A stretch of DNA of 64,000 nt from Bradyrhizobium liaoningense. Its GTDB lineage: Bacteria; Pseudomonadota; Alphaproteobacteria; Rhizobiales; Xanthobacteraceae. How positions within the stretch are numbered: position 1 is the first letter of the stretch; every line of letters starts with the position of its first letter. Under the pieces are notes generated by a model. It was given only the letters and a program-made list of their open reading frames with translations, searched no databases and was not told where the DNA came from. A program made the translations under genes and the position numbers. Where the stretch lies: positions 248,001 through 312,000 of the forward strand of contig NZ_JAFCJT010000003.1 in NCBI RefSeq assembly GCF_018130785.1. The letters are read 5' to 3'. Positions 27,038 to 37,705 of this stretch are shown here, piece after piece.

Positions 27038-27840
27038 TCGACCAGCTTCTCCCTGCGCAATTCCACCTCGATCTCCGCAAGAATCCTCGCGAGCCGCTCC
27101 GCCCATTGCTGCTGGCCGGACTGGTCCGCGATCAGATCCTGGCGGATCTCGATGCCGGTGTTGACGAGGCCGCGGGCTTCGCCGTGGACGGGGATAGTGT
27201 AGTCGCTGAGGTCGCTCACGGCATAGGGCTCGTTGTCGCCGACGACGAGATCGCCTTCAGCGCGCAAATGTTTCAGCAGCAGCTGCGGCAGCACGGTGTC
27301 GCGGTTATACAGCGCGGCGATGTGCCAGGGCCGGGCGACGCCGGCATAAGCCGGCGTGAAGCTGTGCAGCGAGACCAGCACCGTCGGACGCGTGCCGTGC
27401 AGGCGGCGGTCGATCACGGCATCGATGCGGCGGTGATAGGGCTCGAAGATCTCGCGCCGCCGCGCCGCGCGCTCGCCCTCGGAGATGCCCTCGTTGCGCG
27501 GGATCGCGGTCGCCTCGGATATCACGGGGATCGAGCTTGCAACGCCGGGTGAGCGGTTGCAGTCGATCACGAGCCGCGAATAGCGCTGCGCGATCAGATG
27601 CGCGTCGAGCATTTTTGCGAGCCGCTCGGCGACGCCGGCAATGCCGATGTCCCAGGCGATGTGCCGCGTCAGCTCGCTTTCTGCGACGCCCAGGTCGCCG
27701 AGCGCGCGCGGCAAGATCCGTCCGTAGTGATCCGAGGTGAGCAGGAAGGGCGATGTCCCTTCCGCATTGACCTCATGCACCGGCGGAATGTCACCCGCGC
27801 CGAGCAGTTGATCGGTCGCGTTGGCCGTGTCCAAGTCCAT
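27034..27840 (-). CDS. N-formylglutamate amidohydrolase family protein
   Basis: A 268-residue zinc-dependent hydrolase of the HutG-like family, which removes the formyl group from N-formylglutamate in histidine breakdown. Motifs are LLTSDHYGRILPRALGDLG (metal-binding Asp/His), LVIDCNRSPG, and VLVSLHSFTP with the conserved His. No other hut genes are nearby, so the true substrate may be another N-acyl amino acid. The gene is convergent with, and overlaps by four bases, the DUF3592 gene. Confidence 0.88.
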   Translation of the reverse strand: MDLDTANATDQLLGAGDIPPVHEVNAEGTSPFLLTSDHYGRILPRALGDLGVAESELTRHIAWDIGIAGVAERLAKMLDAHLIAQRYSRLVIDCNRSPGVASSIPVISEATAIPRNEGISEGERAARRREIFEPYHRRIDAVIDRRLHGTRPTVLVSLHSFTPAYAGVARPWHIAALYNRDTVLPQLLLKHLRAEGDLVVGDNEPYAVSDLSDYTIPVHGEARGLVNTGIEIRQDLIADQSGQQQWAERLARILAEIEVELRREKLVD

Positions 27841-28045
27841 GCTGATTGCCTATGGAAAAAGCAGTTACAATCTAAATTGGGCAGCAATCGCTTGCAGGTC
27901 GGTCCACCCAAAATCATCATGATCGCCAGACGATGCCGTTGCTGGCGATTCATCACAAGACCAAATCTCGCTTGCCCCCGGGCTTCGCCGGAACGAACGA
28001 AATGTGCAGCTGTCGTTTTGCTCAATTGACGGCTATAGACATCCC

Positions 28046-28444
28046 ATGACCTCTGATCGACTTTTCGTCTACGGCACCCTCATGCGCGGCTTTGACCATC
28101 CGATGGCGAGGCTGCTTGCAGGACACGCGGACTTTTTGGGTGAAGCGACTTGTCGCGGCCGGCTCGTTCTCGTGAAGCATTATCCGGGCCTGTTGCTGTC
28201 GGATGCGGCCTCGGACATCGTGCATGGCGAGCTCTTTCACCTGCGCGCTCCCGACGAGCTCCTGCGCGAGCTCGACATGTACGAAGCCTGCGGTGAAGGC
28301 TTTTCGGAGCCGACCGAATATCTGCGCAAGCTGATCGACGTGAAGCTGCGTGATGGCACCACGGAGAAGGCCTGGACCTACGTCTACAATTGGCCCGTCG
28401 GCGATCTGCCTCTCATCGAGACCGGCCGCTTTCTCGAGCACTAG
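28046..28444 (+). CDS. Gamma-glutamylcyclotransferase-like (AIG2 fold) protein
   Basis: A 132-residue protein with the GGCT/AIG2 signature RLFVYGTLMRGFDHPMARLL at the N-terminus. The conserved acidic residue lies in DMYEACGEGFSEPTEYLR, and WTYVYNWPVGDLPLI closes the barrel. Enzymes of this fold release 5-oxoproline from gamma-glutamyl compounds, but many members are uncharacterised. The ATG at 28046 is the start that brings YGTL to the usual distance. Followed at once by a dispersed repeat. Confidence 0.88.
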   Translation: MTSDRLFVYGTLMRGFDHPMARLLAGHADFLGEATCRGRLVLVKHYPGLLLSDAASDIVHGELFHLRAPDELLRELDMYEACGEGFSEPTEYLRKLIDVKLRDGTTEKAWTYVYNWPVGDLPLIETGRFLEH

Positions 28445-28446
28445 CA

Positions 28447-28522
28447 CTTGATCCGGAAAAGTGGGTAGCGGCATTCCGAAAGATCATGCTCAGACAATAT
28501 CTAAAGCGCGCTCTCATCGCGC
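28447..28522. repeat. Dispersed intergenic repeat (GATCCGGAAAAGTGG type)
   Basis: The segment running CTTGATCCGGAAAAGTGG ... CCGAAAGATCATGCTCAGACA ... CTAAAGCGCG matches, from memory, a very common intergenic repeat of Bradyrhizobium. It fills the gap between the cyclotransferase-like gene and the convergent chlorite dismutase. Confidence 0.6.
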
Positions 28523-29086
28523 TCAGGCCGAAAGCACTTCCTTCACCACGCGCACATCCACTTCGCGCTCGACGTAGGTCCACTCCTCGGTCTGCCTGAG
28601 CATGGTCACCAGCTCTTCGAACAGCGAGGCATCCGGGGGGGCGAATTCGAACCAGGTCAGGAAGTCGAAGGGGCCGCCGAGGTCGCGGCTGTGGTAGAGC
28701 TGCCGGGCGATCGCTGGCAGGAAGCGCAGGCTGCTCGCAATGTGGTGCGACTTGTCCTCGAAGATCTTGCGGCGCTCTTCCTGCGTCAGCTCCCACCAGG
28801 CTTGCGATTTGCGGATCGGGATCAGCGCCGCGGAGGTGGCCTCGAGCCGCCCGAGCCCCGCCTGCACCGCGGTGAGCTGCTGCTGCTCGGCGCGCTCGGT
28901 GTAGCGCAAGCTGCTCGCAACGCCCACCAGCCGCCATGCATTGCGCGAGGGCACCAGCGGCAATGCGACGGCATCGCTGTCGACGACCGACAGCGCCGGC
29001 ATGAAGGGCAGGGGCTCGCCCGTCACGGGCGAAATCGAGGTGACGCGCCAACCCCCGCTATGGCCGCCTCGAAACGTCCTGAACAT
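28523..29086 (-). CDS. cld: Chlorite dismutase, short (dimeric) type
   Basis: Heme b enzyme converting chlorite to chloride and dioxygen. At 187 residues it belongs to the short clade described from Nitrobacter winogradskyi, which it closely resembles in order and wording: ERAEQQQLTAVQAGLGRLEA, AALIPIRKSQAWWELTQEER, KSHHIASSLRFLPAIARQLY. His115 and Arg128 are 13 residues apart, as are the proximal heme His and distal catalytic Arg of that enzyme, so it should be active. No perchlorate-reduction genes are near; a detoxifying role is likely. Start ATG at 29086 (MFRTFRGG). Confidence 0.9.
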   Translation of the reverse strand: MFRTFRGGHSGGWRVTSISPVTGEPLPFMPALSVVDSDAVALPLVPSRNAWRLVGVASSLRYTERAEQQQLTAVQAGLGRLEATSAALIPIRKSQAWWELTQEERRKIFEDKSHHIASSLRFLPAIARQLYHSRDLGGPFDFLTWFEFAPPDASLFEELVTMLRQTEEWTYVEREVDVRVVKEVLSA

Positions 29087-29130
29087 GGCCTATGGAAGCG
29101 TGGAACTGGGCCGGATTCAAGCTTTTCCAA

Positions 29131-29166
29131 TCATTCCGGGCTCGCGCGACGCGCGCCCGGGAATGA
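29131..29166. repeat. Small palindrome (TCATTCCGGGC type)
   Basis: TCATTCCGGGC and GCCCGGGAATGA pair with one bulged base around CTCGCGCGACGCGC. It lies in the 215-base gap between the divergent chlorite dismutase and dnaG genes. A related half occurs at about 11270-11302. Confidence 0.55.
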
Positions 29167-29301
29167 CAAGGGGTATGACGGAATCGCCTGTGTATAGGTC
29201 GAATAACCCGGATAACCCGCCTAAACCTGACTTTTGGCTGGGCCGCACCTATATCCCTGATCCTTCGCCCGACTCACCCGGTTTCGCGTTACACACACGC
29301 C

Positions 29302-31314
29302 ATGCGCTTCACGCCCCAGTTCCTCGACGAGCTTCGTGCCCGGCTTTCGGTCTCCGAAGTCGTGGGCAAGCGCGTGAAGCTGAAGAAGGCGGGGCGGGAG
29401 TGGAAGGGGCTGTCGCCGTTCCAGCAGGAGAAGACGCCGTCCTTCTACGTCAACGACCAGAAGGGCTTTTACCACGACTTCTCCTCCGGCAAGCACGGCG
29501 ACATCATCACCTTCGTGATGGAGACCGACGGCCTGACGTTCGCGGAGGCCGTCGAGCGGCTCGCCAACATGGCGGGACTGGCGCTGCCGGCGGTGACGCC
29601 GGATGCGGCGCGGCACGAGCAGCGGCGGCGCACGCTGCATGACGTCATGGATCTCGCCGCGAAGTTTTTCGCGGAGACGCTGGCCTCGCGGGTCGGCGCC
29701 AAGGCGCGCGGCTATCTCGCCGATCGCGCGATCTCGCCGGCGACGCAATTGCAGTTCCGCCTCGGCTATGCCTCGCCCGATCGCTTTGCGCTGAAGGAGC
29801 ATCTCGGCAAGCTCGGCGTCTCCGTCGACGACATGGTCGAGACCGGGCTGCTCGTTGCCGGCAACGACATCCCGGTGCCCTATGACCGATTCCGCGATCG
29901 CGTGATGTTTCCGATCACGGACTTACGCGGCCGCGTCATCGCCTTCGGCGGTCGTGCGCTCGAGAAGGACGTTCCGGCGAAGTACCTGAACTCGCCGGAG
30001 ACGCCGCTCTTCCACAAGGGCGACAATCTCTACAATCACCAGACCGCGCGCAAAGCCACCCATGACGGCGCATCGCTGATCGTGGTCGAAGGCTATGTCG
30101 ACGTCATCGCGATGGTGACTGCTGGCTTTGCTGGCGCGGTCGCGCCGCTCGGCACCGCGCTCACCGAGAGCCAGCTCGCGCTGCTCTGGAAGATGGCGGA
30201 TGAGCCGATCCTCTGCTTCGATGGCGATCGCGCCGGACAGAAGGCGGCGTATCGTGCCGCTGATCTCGCGCTGCCATTTCTTGCGCCCGGCAAGAGTCTG
30301 CGCTTTGCGCTGCTCCCCGAGGGGCAGGACCCGGACGATCTCGTGCGCTCCGGCGGCCGCAGCGCCATCGAGGAGGTGATCGCGGCGGCACGTCCGCTCG
30401 CCGAGATGATCTGGTCGCGCGAGCTCGAAGGCGGCAACTTTGCAACGCCGGAGCGCCGGGCCGCGCTGGAAGCGCGCGTCAAGGAGCTGTCCAACGGCAT
30501 CCGCGACGAGGTGGTGCGGCGCTATTATCGCGACGACTTTGCCGAACGGCTTCAGCGCACCTTTGCGCCCGATGGCGGACGCGGCGGCTTTGCCGGCCGG
30601 GGCAATTTCCGGCAGGGTAGCGGCGGCCGCCCGTTCCAGCCTCGCGGCGGGGGCGGTGCGAATCGATTCGGTGGCCAGGGATTTGGTGGAGGCCGCCGCG
30701 GCCCGCCCGGTCCCATTCCGCTCCCCTCCGGCCCCTACCAGGCGGCGAGCCCCCAGCTCGCGTCCAGCCCGATCATGCGGGGCCAGCGCAGCGCCATCTC
30801 CCGCCGGGAGGCCCTAATTCTGCAGTGCCTGATCAACCACCCCTGGCTGCTCCATGAGCACCTCGAGGAAGTGGCTGCCTTGGAGCTCGCCCACCCCGAG
30901 GCCCACAAGCTCCGGGCCGGCATCATTGCCGCCTTCGCCCACGACCATCACCACTCACCTGATCCTGGCGAGCAGGCCGAAAAGATGCGCGGCGATCTCG
31001 AGAATGGTGGATTTTTGCAATCTCTTCAAAGGGTTGAGGGGGCCATCACCACCGCGGCGGTGTGGGGCGCCCGCGAAGGCGCGGCGCAGGACGACGTTCT
31101 CGCCACCTGGCATCAGCTGGTCGCCTTGCATCGGCAATGGCATTCACTACTTAGAGAGCTGAAGGACGCCGAGCTGGCCTTGGGGGAGGACCCCAGCGAG
31201 GCCAATTTGGCGTGGCTGCGTGACGTCAAGGCTCGGATAGGAGAAGTCGACGGTACCGAGGCCCTGATCGAGGGTTTTGGCGAGCTGTCGGGCCGGTTCC
31301 AGAAGAGCGTGTGA
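29302..31314 (+). CDS. dnaG: DNA primase, with zinc ligands replaced
   Basis: Primase that makes RNA primers for replication. Order: N-terminal CHC2-fold domain, catalytic core with TOPRIM (SLIVVEGYVDVIAM; LCFDGDRAGQKAAYRAADLA), a Gly/Arg-rich linker at about 430-480 (GGRGGFAGRGNFRQG), and the C-terminal DnaB-binding domain. In the CHC2 domain the usual Cys/His ligands are replaced: LSPFQQEKTPSF has Ser38 and Gln41, and YHDFSSGKHGD has Asp59 and Ser62, so no zinc should bind. Alphaproteobacterial primases from Caulobacter and Bradyrhizobium share this. rpoD follows 378 bases downstream. Confidence 0.97.
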   Translation: MRFTPQFLDELRARLSVSEVVGKRVKLKKAGREWKGLSPFQQEKTPSFYVNDQKGFYHDFSSGKHGDIITFVMETDGLTFAEAVERLANMAGLALPAVTPDAARHEQRRRTLHDVMDLAAKFFAETLASRVGAKARGYLADRAISPATQLQFRLGYASPDRFALKEHLGKLGVSVDDMVETGLLVAGNDIPVPYDRFRDRVMFPITDLRGRVIAFGGRALEKDVPAKYLNSPETPLFHKGDNLYNHQTARKATHDGASLIVVEGYVDVIAMVTAGFAGAVAPLGTALTESQLALLWKMADEPILCFDGDRAGQKAAYRAADLALPFLAPGKSLRFALLPEGQDPDDLVRSGGRSAIEEVIAAARPLAEMIWSRELEGGNFATPERRAALEARVKELSNGIRDEVVRRYYRDDFAERLQRTFAPDGGRGGFAGRGNFRQGSGGRPFQPRGGGGANRFGGQGFGGGRRGPPGPIPLPSGPYQAASPQLASSPIMRGQRSAISRREALILQCLINHPWLLHEHLEEVAALELAHPEAHKLRAGIIAAFAHDHHHSPDPGEQAEKMRGDLENGGFLQSLQRVEGAITTAAVWGAREGAAQDDVLATWHQLVALHRQWHSLLRELKDAELALGEDPSEANLAWLRDVKARIGEVDGTEALIEGFGELSGRFQKSV

Positions 31315-31692
31315 TGAAAGAATCATGCGGACGGCCGGGACCGGAACCGCTAAAAGACTCGCCAAATCCAAGGTTTGGCGGCAAAAACAGGGTTAATCGA
31401 GGCTTAACGGTCTTGTAGCACTTTGGCCACCAGGCGGCCGCAGGCAGAACAGACGCGTCAGGAATGAATCCGCGCAATCGCTGTTGGCACTACACCTGCA
31501 TCCGCTGCGACAAAGAGGCTCACGAAGCGTTAGGCAAATCCGGCGAGAGAAAGGTCGGGGTGGCGAGAGATAGGCGCGCCGCCCTTTCCGTGTCGTGATC
31601 TGACGAAGCGAGAGCGTCGAACAACAGGTTCAAGTGAATTCAGGCGGGCGGGCCGTTGGGCCTTCTGCATGAAGCGCGTTTAGGAGCAATGG
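31315..31692. other. dnaG-rpoD intergenic region
   Basis: No gene is seen in these 378 bases. A hairpin CGCCAAA-TCCAAGG-TTTGGCG (31360-31380) follows dnaG but lacks a T-run, and GACG-AAGCGAGAG-CGTC lies near 31601-31617. A long leader before rpoD is suggested, and the internal rpoD promoter is probably here. AGGAGCAA precedes the rpoD ATG. Confidence 0.5.
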
Positions 31693-33852
<2,160 letters not shown>

Positions 33853-33899
33853 CTCGGATCGTCATGCCCGGGCCTGACCCGGGCATTCATCCAAACGAA

Positions 33900-33930
33900 A
33901 ACGGCGGGCCGAAAGCCCGCCGTTATTGTT
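33900..33930. terminator. Bidirectional terminator between rpoD and a convergent gene
   Basis: ACGGCGGGC-CGAAA-GCCCGCCGT is a perfect 9-bp stem; it continues TATTGTTTG on the plus strand and TTCGTTT on the minus strand. A weaker hairpin TGCCCGGG-CCTGA-CCCGGGCA (33864-33884) precedes it. Confidence 0.85.
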
Positions 33931-33964
33931 TGTGCCGACGCTTCGCGCCTCTCGCGGGCAGCGT

Positions 33965-34201
33965 CTATTTCTTCTTCGCCCCGACCCGCTCGATCCGCTT
34001 GATCTCGAGCGCGGGCCGGCCGGACTTTTCGGCGATCTCGCGGTCCTGCTCCATGATGAAGCCGCGCGCGGGTTCGTCGCCGTCGAGGCCGCCGAGCAGT
34101 TCTGAGGGCACGCGGCGGTTGGAGCGTTGGGAATCGTCTTCATAGAAGACGTTGAAGAAGGCGAATTCGCCTTTGGGATTGGTTCCGGGTTTTTTGGCCA
34201 T
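33965..34201 (-). CDS. Small conserved hypothetical protein
   Basis: A 78-residue basic, hydrophilic protein beginning MAKKPGTNPKGEFAFFNVFY and ending LEIKRIERVGAKKK. It has no membrane segment or signal peptide. Codon use matches the neighbours and the sequence looks protein-like throughout, and I believe it is conserved in Bradyrhizobium, but no function is known to me. It shares the terminator of rpoD from the opposite side. Confidence 0.75.
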   Translation of the reverse strand: MAKKPGTNPKGEFAFFNVFYEDDSQRSNRRVPSELLGGLDGDEPARGFIMEQDREIAEKSGRPALEIKRIERVGAKKK

Positions 34202-34361
34202 GGCGGCTTGTCGTCGATCAGGGGTCCGCAGTCAAATGACTTCCGCGGTTTGTCGACACCAGTGTCAAGCCGAGACGCCAACCAGCAGTGGTGCTGCCTT
34301 GATTGCTAGAGCACATCGAGGAGGGCGCCAGGCGCCTGCTGCGACCCTTCCCTCAATAAAC

Positions 34362-34391
34362 GGCGGGCCGCAAAGCCCGCCGCTTATTTTT
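34362..34391 (+). terminator. Orphan plus-strand terminator
   Basis: GGCGGGC-CGCAAA-GCCCGCC is a perfect 7-bp stem followed on the plus strand by GCTTATTTTT. No plus-strand gene ends just before it, so it may terminate a small RNA starting in 34205-34340. Confidence 0.7.
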
Positions 34392-34817
34392 GGTCTTCAG
34401 TGTCGCCCGGGGCTGGTGGGGCGACAACCTAGAATAGAAGATTATAACCTGCGCCGTGCCGTGGCAAGGCAAATCGTTGACGCTGTGATGTCGCAGCGAG
34501 CGCGTCAGATATGCGCTGGTTGCGACTTCTGGTTTTGGTGCGCATCAAAGCATTTGTTTGGGCGGCCAAATCACTCTGCTCAAATTTCCCGCTCTCGCAA
34601 CGCAGCGAAGCGGTGCGCGCTTTGTAAGAAAGCGCGCTCGCCTGCACGTATTCCGTCCGCGTGCAGGTTGTGTTCCATGTGCGAACGAGTTCCATGTCCG
34701 CGCGGGTGCGCATTTCATTGCGTGCGCGTGCCGAGTTCCGGTACGGCGAGCCACTTCTCCACCAACAACGCCATGCAACGGATACTCTGAGCGTAGGGGG
34801 AAAGATGAGAGAGGCCG
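34392..34817. other. Gene-poor stretch with two adjacent hairpins
   Basis: No convincing gene. The open frames here have unnatural composition. At 34615-34637 is GCGCGCTTT-GTAAG-AAAGCGCGC, a perfect 9-bp stem, followed three bases later by CCTGCACG...CGTGCAGG at 34641-34667. Downstream, the words TGTTCCATGTGCG and AGTTCCATGTCCG form an approximate direct repeat. Possible structured RNA, decayed gene or repeat element. Confidence 0.4.
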
Positions 34818-35756
34818 TCACGGCGCCACCAGCTCCACGCGCCGGTTGAGCGCGCGGCCGGCGTCGGTGGCATTCGAGCCGACCGGTGCGAGCAATCCGA
34901 CGCCGGCGGTGCGCAGCCGCGTCTGCGCGATCCGAAAGCTCTTCACGAGCTCGGCTGCGACCGCTTCCGCGCGGCGCTTCGACAGATCGAGATTGTATTC
35001 GTAAGCGCCCTGGCTGTCGGTGTGGCCGACGATGAAGACATTGAGCTGCGGCTGGCTCGTCAGCAACTTTGCGATCTGCTCAAGCGTCGGGCGGCTTTCC
35101 GGTTTGAGCACCGCCTTGTCGGTGTCGAAGTAGATGCCGTAGAGCGCGATGTGGCCGGTCTCACCAAGGCCCTTCGCCATCGCGGCGGCATCCACCATCT
35201 TGTTCGCGATGGCACCGAGCTCGGCGACAGTTACTTGCGCGTAGATGTCCTGGTTGTTCTGGCTGACGAGGACGCTGGCCCAGGTCTCGCGTCCGCCTTC
35301 GGTCTTGCGGCCGGCGTAGTAGCGGTAGTTGAAGCCGTCGACCCACATCTGCGGCACCGGCAGCGTGTCGATGCTTTCCGTGAAGGGAATGGCGCCGCAG
35401 GCGTCGGTGTCGCAGGCCAGCAAGGTCTCGAAGCCGGCTTTCGCAAGCTGCGTCTCGAAATTGCGCGACACTTCCAGGATCGAGGGGCCGGGATTGGTGC
35501 GGTAGGCGATCCGGACAATGCGGCCCTCGAGCCGCCGCGCATCGGCGGGCTGGCCGTCCTTGAAGGCGGCGGCCTGCATCCGCGCCGCGTCAAAATCCTT
35601 CATCACGTAGCCGGTGATGACGCTGCCGGTGAAGCGGCCGATGCCGGGATAGTCGCGGCTGCCTGCGATATCGCGCGTCTGCGCAGAGGCGGCGGTGACG
35701 GTGAAGGAGAGCAGGGCGAGGACAGCGAGCATCCGGTGCGGAATGGGCATGGTCAT
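34818..35756 (-). CDS. OmpA-family protein with DUF4892-type N-terminal domain
   Basis: A 312-residue exported protein. Signal peptide: PHRMLAVLALLSFTVTAASA, cleaved before QTRD. The first 190 residues (SRDYPGIGRFTGSVITGYVM, EGRIVRIAYRTNPGPSILEV) resemble the DUF4892 domain. The C-terminal OmpA peptidoglycan-binding domain has ALYGIYFDTDKAVLKPESRP, NVFIVGHTDSQGAYEYNLDL and the final NRRVELV. Probably outer-membrane or periplasmic and tethered to the cell wall. ATG at 35756 chosen because it puts the signal peptide at the start; the 35789 start adds a non-signal leader. Confidence 0.9.
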   Translation of the reverse strand: MTMPIPHRMLAVLALLSFTVTAASAQTRDIAGSRDYPGIGRFTGSVITGYVMKDFDAARMQAAAFKDGQPADARRLEGRIVRIAYRTNPGPSILEVSRNFETQLAKAGFETLLACDTDACGAIPFTESIDTLPVPQMWVDGFNYRYYAGRKTEGGRETWASVLVSQNNQDIYAQVTVAELGAIANKMVDAAAMAKGLGETGHIALYGIYFDTDKAVLKPESRPTLEQIAKLLTSQPQLNVFIVGHTDSQGAYEYNLDLSKRRAEAVAAELVKSFRIAQTRLRTAGVGLLAPVGSNATDAGRALNRRVELVAP

Positions 35757-35906
35757 CTCGATCGGTTGGGGAGGGCGGGCGCAATTCATTTGTCGCGCCC
35801 AAGCTGCGATCGGTTCTGGCGAGGATTTGCCGCTTTGACGCGAATCCGGTTCCCGGGCATGATCGCGCGCCGTTTTCCGCGCTCATTCTTCAGAGGATTT
35901 TCCCGC

Positions 35907-36713
35907 ATGTTGAGACACGCCTTGGCCACCGCCTTCATCGTCTGTCTGGCCGACGGATCGGCGCAGGCCGCGCGCTGCGGCGGCGACTTCAACAGCTTTG
36001 TCGCCAGCATGACCTCGGAAGCACAAGGAGCCGGCGTCTCGGCGAGCGTGACCAGCGCGGCCTTCAGTGGCATCGCCCAGGATGGCGCGGTGCTCGCCTT
36101 CGACCGGCGCCAGCGCTACACCTTCAACAAGAGCTTCGAGCAATATGTCTCGACCCGCGTCGGCCCCGGTCGCATCAATGGCGGCCGCGCGCTGCTCCAG
36201 CGTCACGCCGCGCTCTTGTCGCGCATCGAGCAGCAGTTCGGCGTTCCCCGCTATATCCTGGTCGCGATCTGGGGGCTGGAGAGCGATTTCGGCAAGGGCG
36301 ATATCGGCAAGCTGCCGGTGATCCGCACGCTGGCCACGCTCGCGCATGATTGCCGCCGCACCGAGCTGTTCCAGGGCGAGCTGCTCGCAGCCCTCAAGAT
36401 CGTGCAGCGCGGCGACCTGCCGCTACGCGACCTCATCGGCGCCTATGCCGGCGAGATTGGCCAGACCCAGTTCCTGCCGTCGTCCTACATCAAATACGGC
36501 GTCGATTTCGACGGCGACGGCCACGTCGATCTGCGCCACAGCGTGCCCGACGTGCTGGCCTCGACCGCGAACCTGCTCCACACGAGCGGCTTCAAGATGG
36601 GCCAGCCCTACGGCGAGGGCACCGCCAATTTCGAGGCGATGCGCGAATGGAATAGGGCGGTGATCTACCGCAAGACGATCGGCTATTTTGCGGACCGGCT
36701 GGCGGGGCAGTGA
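35907..36713 (+). CDS. Lytic murein transglycosylase (MltB type)
   Basis: A 268-residue periplasmic enzyme that cleaves peptidoglycan with formation of 1,6-anhydro ends. A signal peptide (LATAFIVCLADGSAQA) is followed by the transglycosylase domain: ILVAIWGLESDFGKGDIGKL with catalytic Glu125, YAGEIGQTQFLPSSYIKYGV, and DFDGDGHVDLRHSVPDVLAS. It lacks a lipobox and the C-terminal peptidoglycan-binding domain present in some relatives. The ATG at 35907 is preceded by AGAGGAT. Divergent from the OmpA-like gene across 150 bases, so both envelope genes may be controlled together. Confidence 0.94.
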   Translation: MLRHALATAFIVCLADGSAQAARCGGDFNSFVASMTSEAQGAGVSASVTSAAFSGIAQDGAVLAFDRRQRYTFNKSFEQYVSTRVGPGRINGGRALLQRHAALLSRIEQQFGVPRYILVAIWGLESDFGKGDIGKLPVIRTLATLAHDCRRTELFQGELLAALKIVQRGDLPLRDLIGAYAGEIGQTQFLPSSYIKYGVDFDGDGHVDLRHSVPDVLASTANLLHTSGFKMGQPYGEGTANFEAMREWNRAVIYRKTIGYFADRLAGQ

Positions 36714-36714
36714 C

Positions 36715-36743
36715 TTCACCCTCCCTCTCCAGAGGAGGGTGAA
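36715..36743. terminator. Bidirectional hairpin between convergent genes
   Basis: TTCACCCTCC and GGAGGGTGAA form a perfect 10-bp stem two bases past the transglycosylase stop codon and just before the end of the SDR gene. No T-run on either strand. Confidence 0.6.
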
Positions 36744-36755
36744 AGCAAACAACGC

Positions 36756-37586
36756 TCACGTCCCCTTCGCCATCTTCTCCAGCTTCCGCTGCAACGGCGC
36801 CCAATACGTCCCCGGACGGAAGCGCTGCAACAGGTCCATGAAGCGGGCGTCGTTGCCGATCAGGATGCGGGGCTCGTTCTTCTCGATGCCCTTGATGATG
36901 CGCAGCGCGGCGTCTTTCGGCGTGGTCTTTGCCGCGTTCTCGAACCGCTCGATCGATTGCGCGCGGCGCGCATTGTCGGTGACGCCGACCCCGGTGCGCG
37001 AATTGCGCGCGATGGAGGTGGCGACGCCGCCGGGATGCACCACCGACAGTTTTACGGGGCTGCCCGCGACCGCAAGCTCGTGCCGCACGGTCTCGGAAAA
37101 GCCGCGCACCGCGAACTTGGCGGCGGCATAGGCCGATTGTCCGGGCGGCGCGATGATGCCGAAGATCGAGGAGAGGTTGACGATGTGCGCCTCCGGCCGC
37201 GTCTTCAGGTGCGGCAGGAAGGCGCGCGTGCCGTGCACCACGCCCCAGAAATTGATGTCGAACAGCCACTCCATTTCCGCTTGGTCGATCTCCTCGAACG
37301 TCCCCATCAGCGCCACGCCGGCATTGTTGATGACGATGCCGAGCGCGGGATGCGCCGCGACCGCATCACGCGCGAACCCTGCGATGTCGCCGGGCTCGCT
37401 GACGTCGACGCGATGCACGCTGACCTTGCGTGCGGATCCGATCTCGGTGGCGAGCGTCTTCAATCCAGCCTCGTCGCGATCGGCGAGCGCGAGATCGCAG
37501 CCGCGGTTGCCGAGCTCGATCGCCAGCGCGCGGCCGATGCCGCTCGCAGCTCCCGTGATGGCGGCAGCGCCGCGAATCGAAGTCAT
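36756..37586 (-). CDS. Short-chain dehydrogenase/reductase
   Basis: A 276-residue NAD(P)-dependent oxidoreductase of the classical SDR family. Motifs: cofactor glycine loop ITGAASGIGRALAIELGNRG, INNAGVALMG, the catalytic Ser in NLSSIFGII, YAAAKFAVRGFSETVRHEL with the YxxxK pair, and VHPGGVATSI after the active site. The long C-terminal part (LQRFRPGTYWAPLQRKLEKM) is typical of acyl-chain or ketone-reducing SDRs of the DltE-like group. Start at 37586 (MTSIRGAAA) preferred over 37601. Substrate unknown. Confidence 0.92.
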   Translation of the reverse strand: MTSIRGAAAITGAASGIGRALAIELGNRGCDLALADRDEAGLKTLATEIGSARKVSVHRVDVSEPGDIAGFARDAVAAHPALGIVINNAGVALMGTFEEIDQAEMEWLFDINFWGVVHGTRAFLPHLKTRPEAHIVNLSSIFGIIAPPGQSAYAAAKFAVRGFSETVRHELAVAGSPVKLSVVHPGGVATSIARNSRTGVGVTDNARRAQSIERFENAAKTTPKDAALRIIKGIEKNEPRILIGNDARFMDLLQRFRPGTYWAPLQRKLEKMAKGT

Positions 37587-37705
37587 GATGTCCCCCGTCA
37601 AGCCCGTCGTGTGGAACTACGATTTACATTTTTTCATAATGGAACTGAACCACAGGCGCGCTGGCTCCTTAACATACATTACGCAAGCAAGGATTGGAGC
37701 CGCCC

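Noticed and set aside
28447..28522. Attachment site of a mobile element.
   Set aside because: No matching second copy in the window and no integrase; it fits a common dispersed repeat.
34152..34790. A 212-codon plus-strand frame in the gene-poor stretch.
   Set aside because: It crosses an intrinsic terminator and two hairpins and has no protein-like segments or ribosome binding site.
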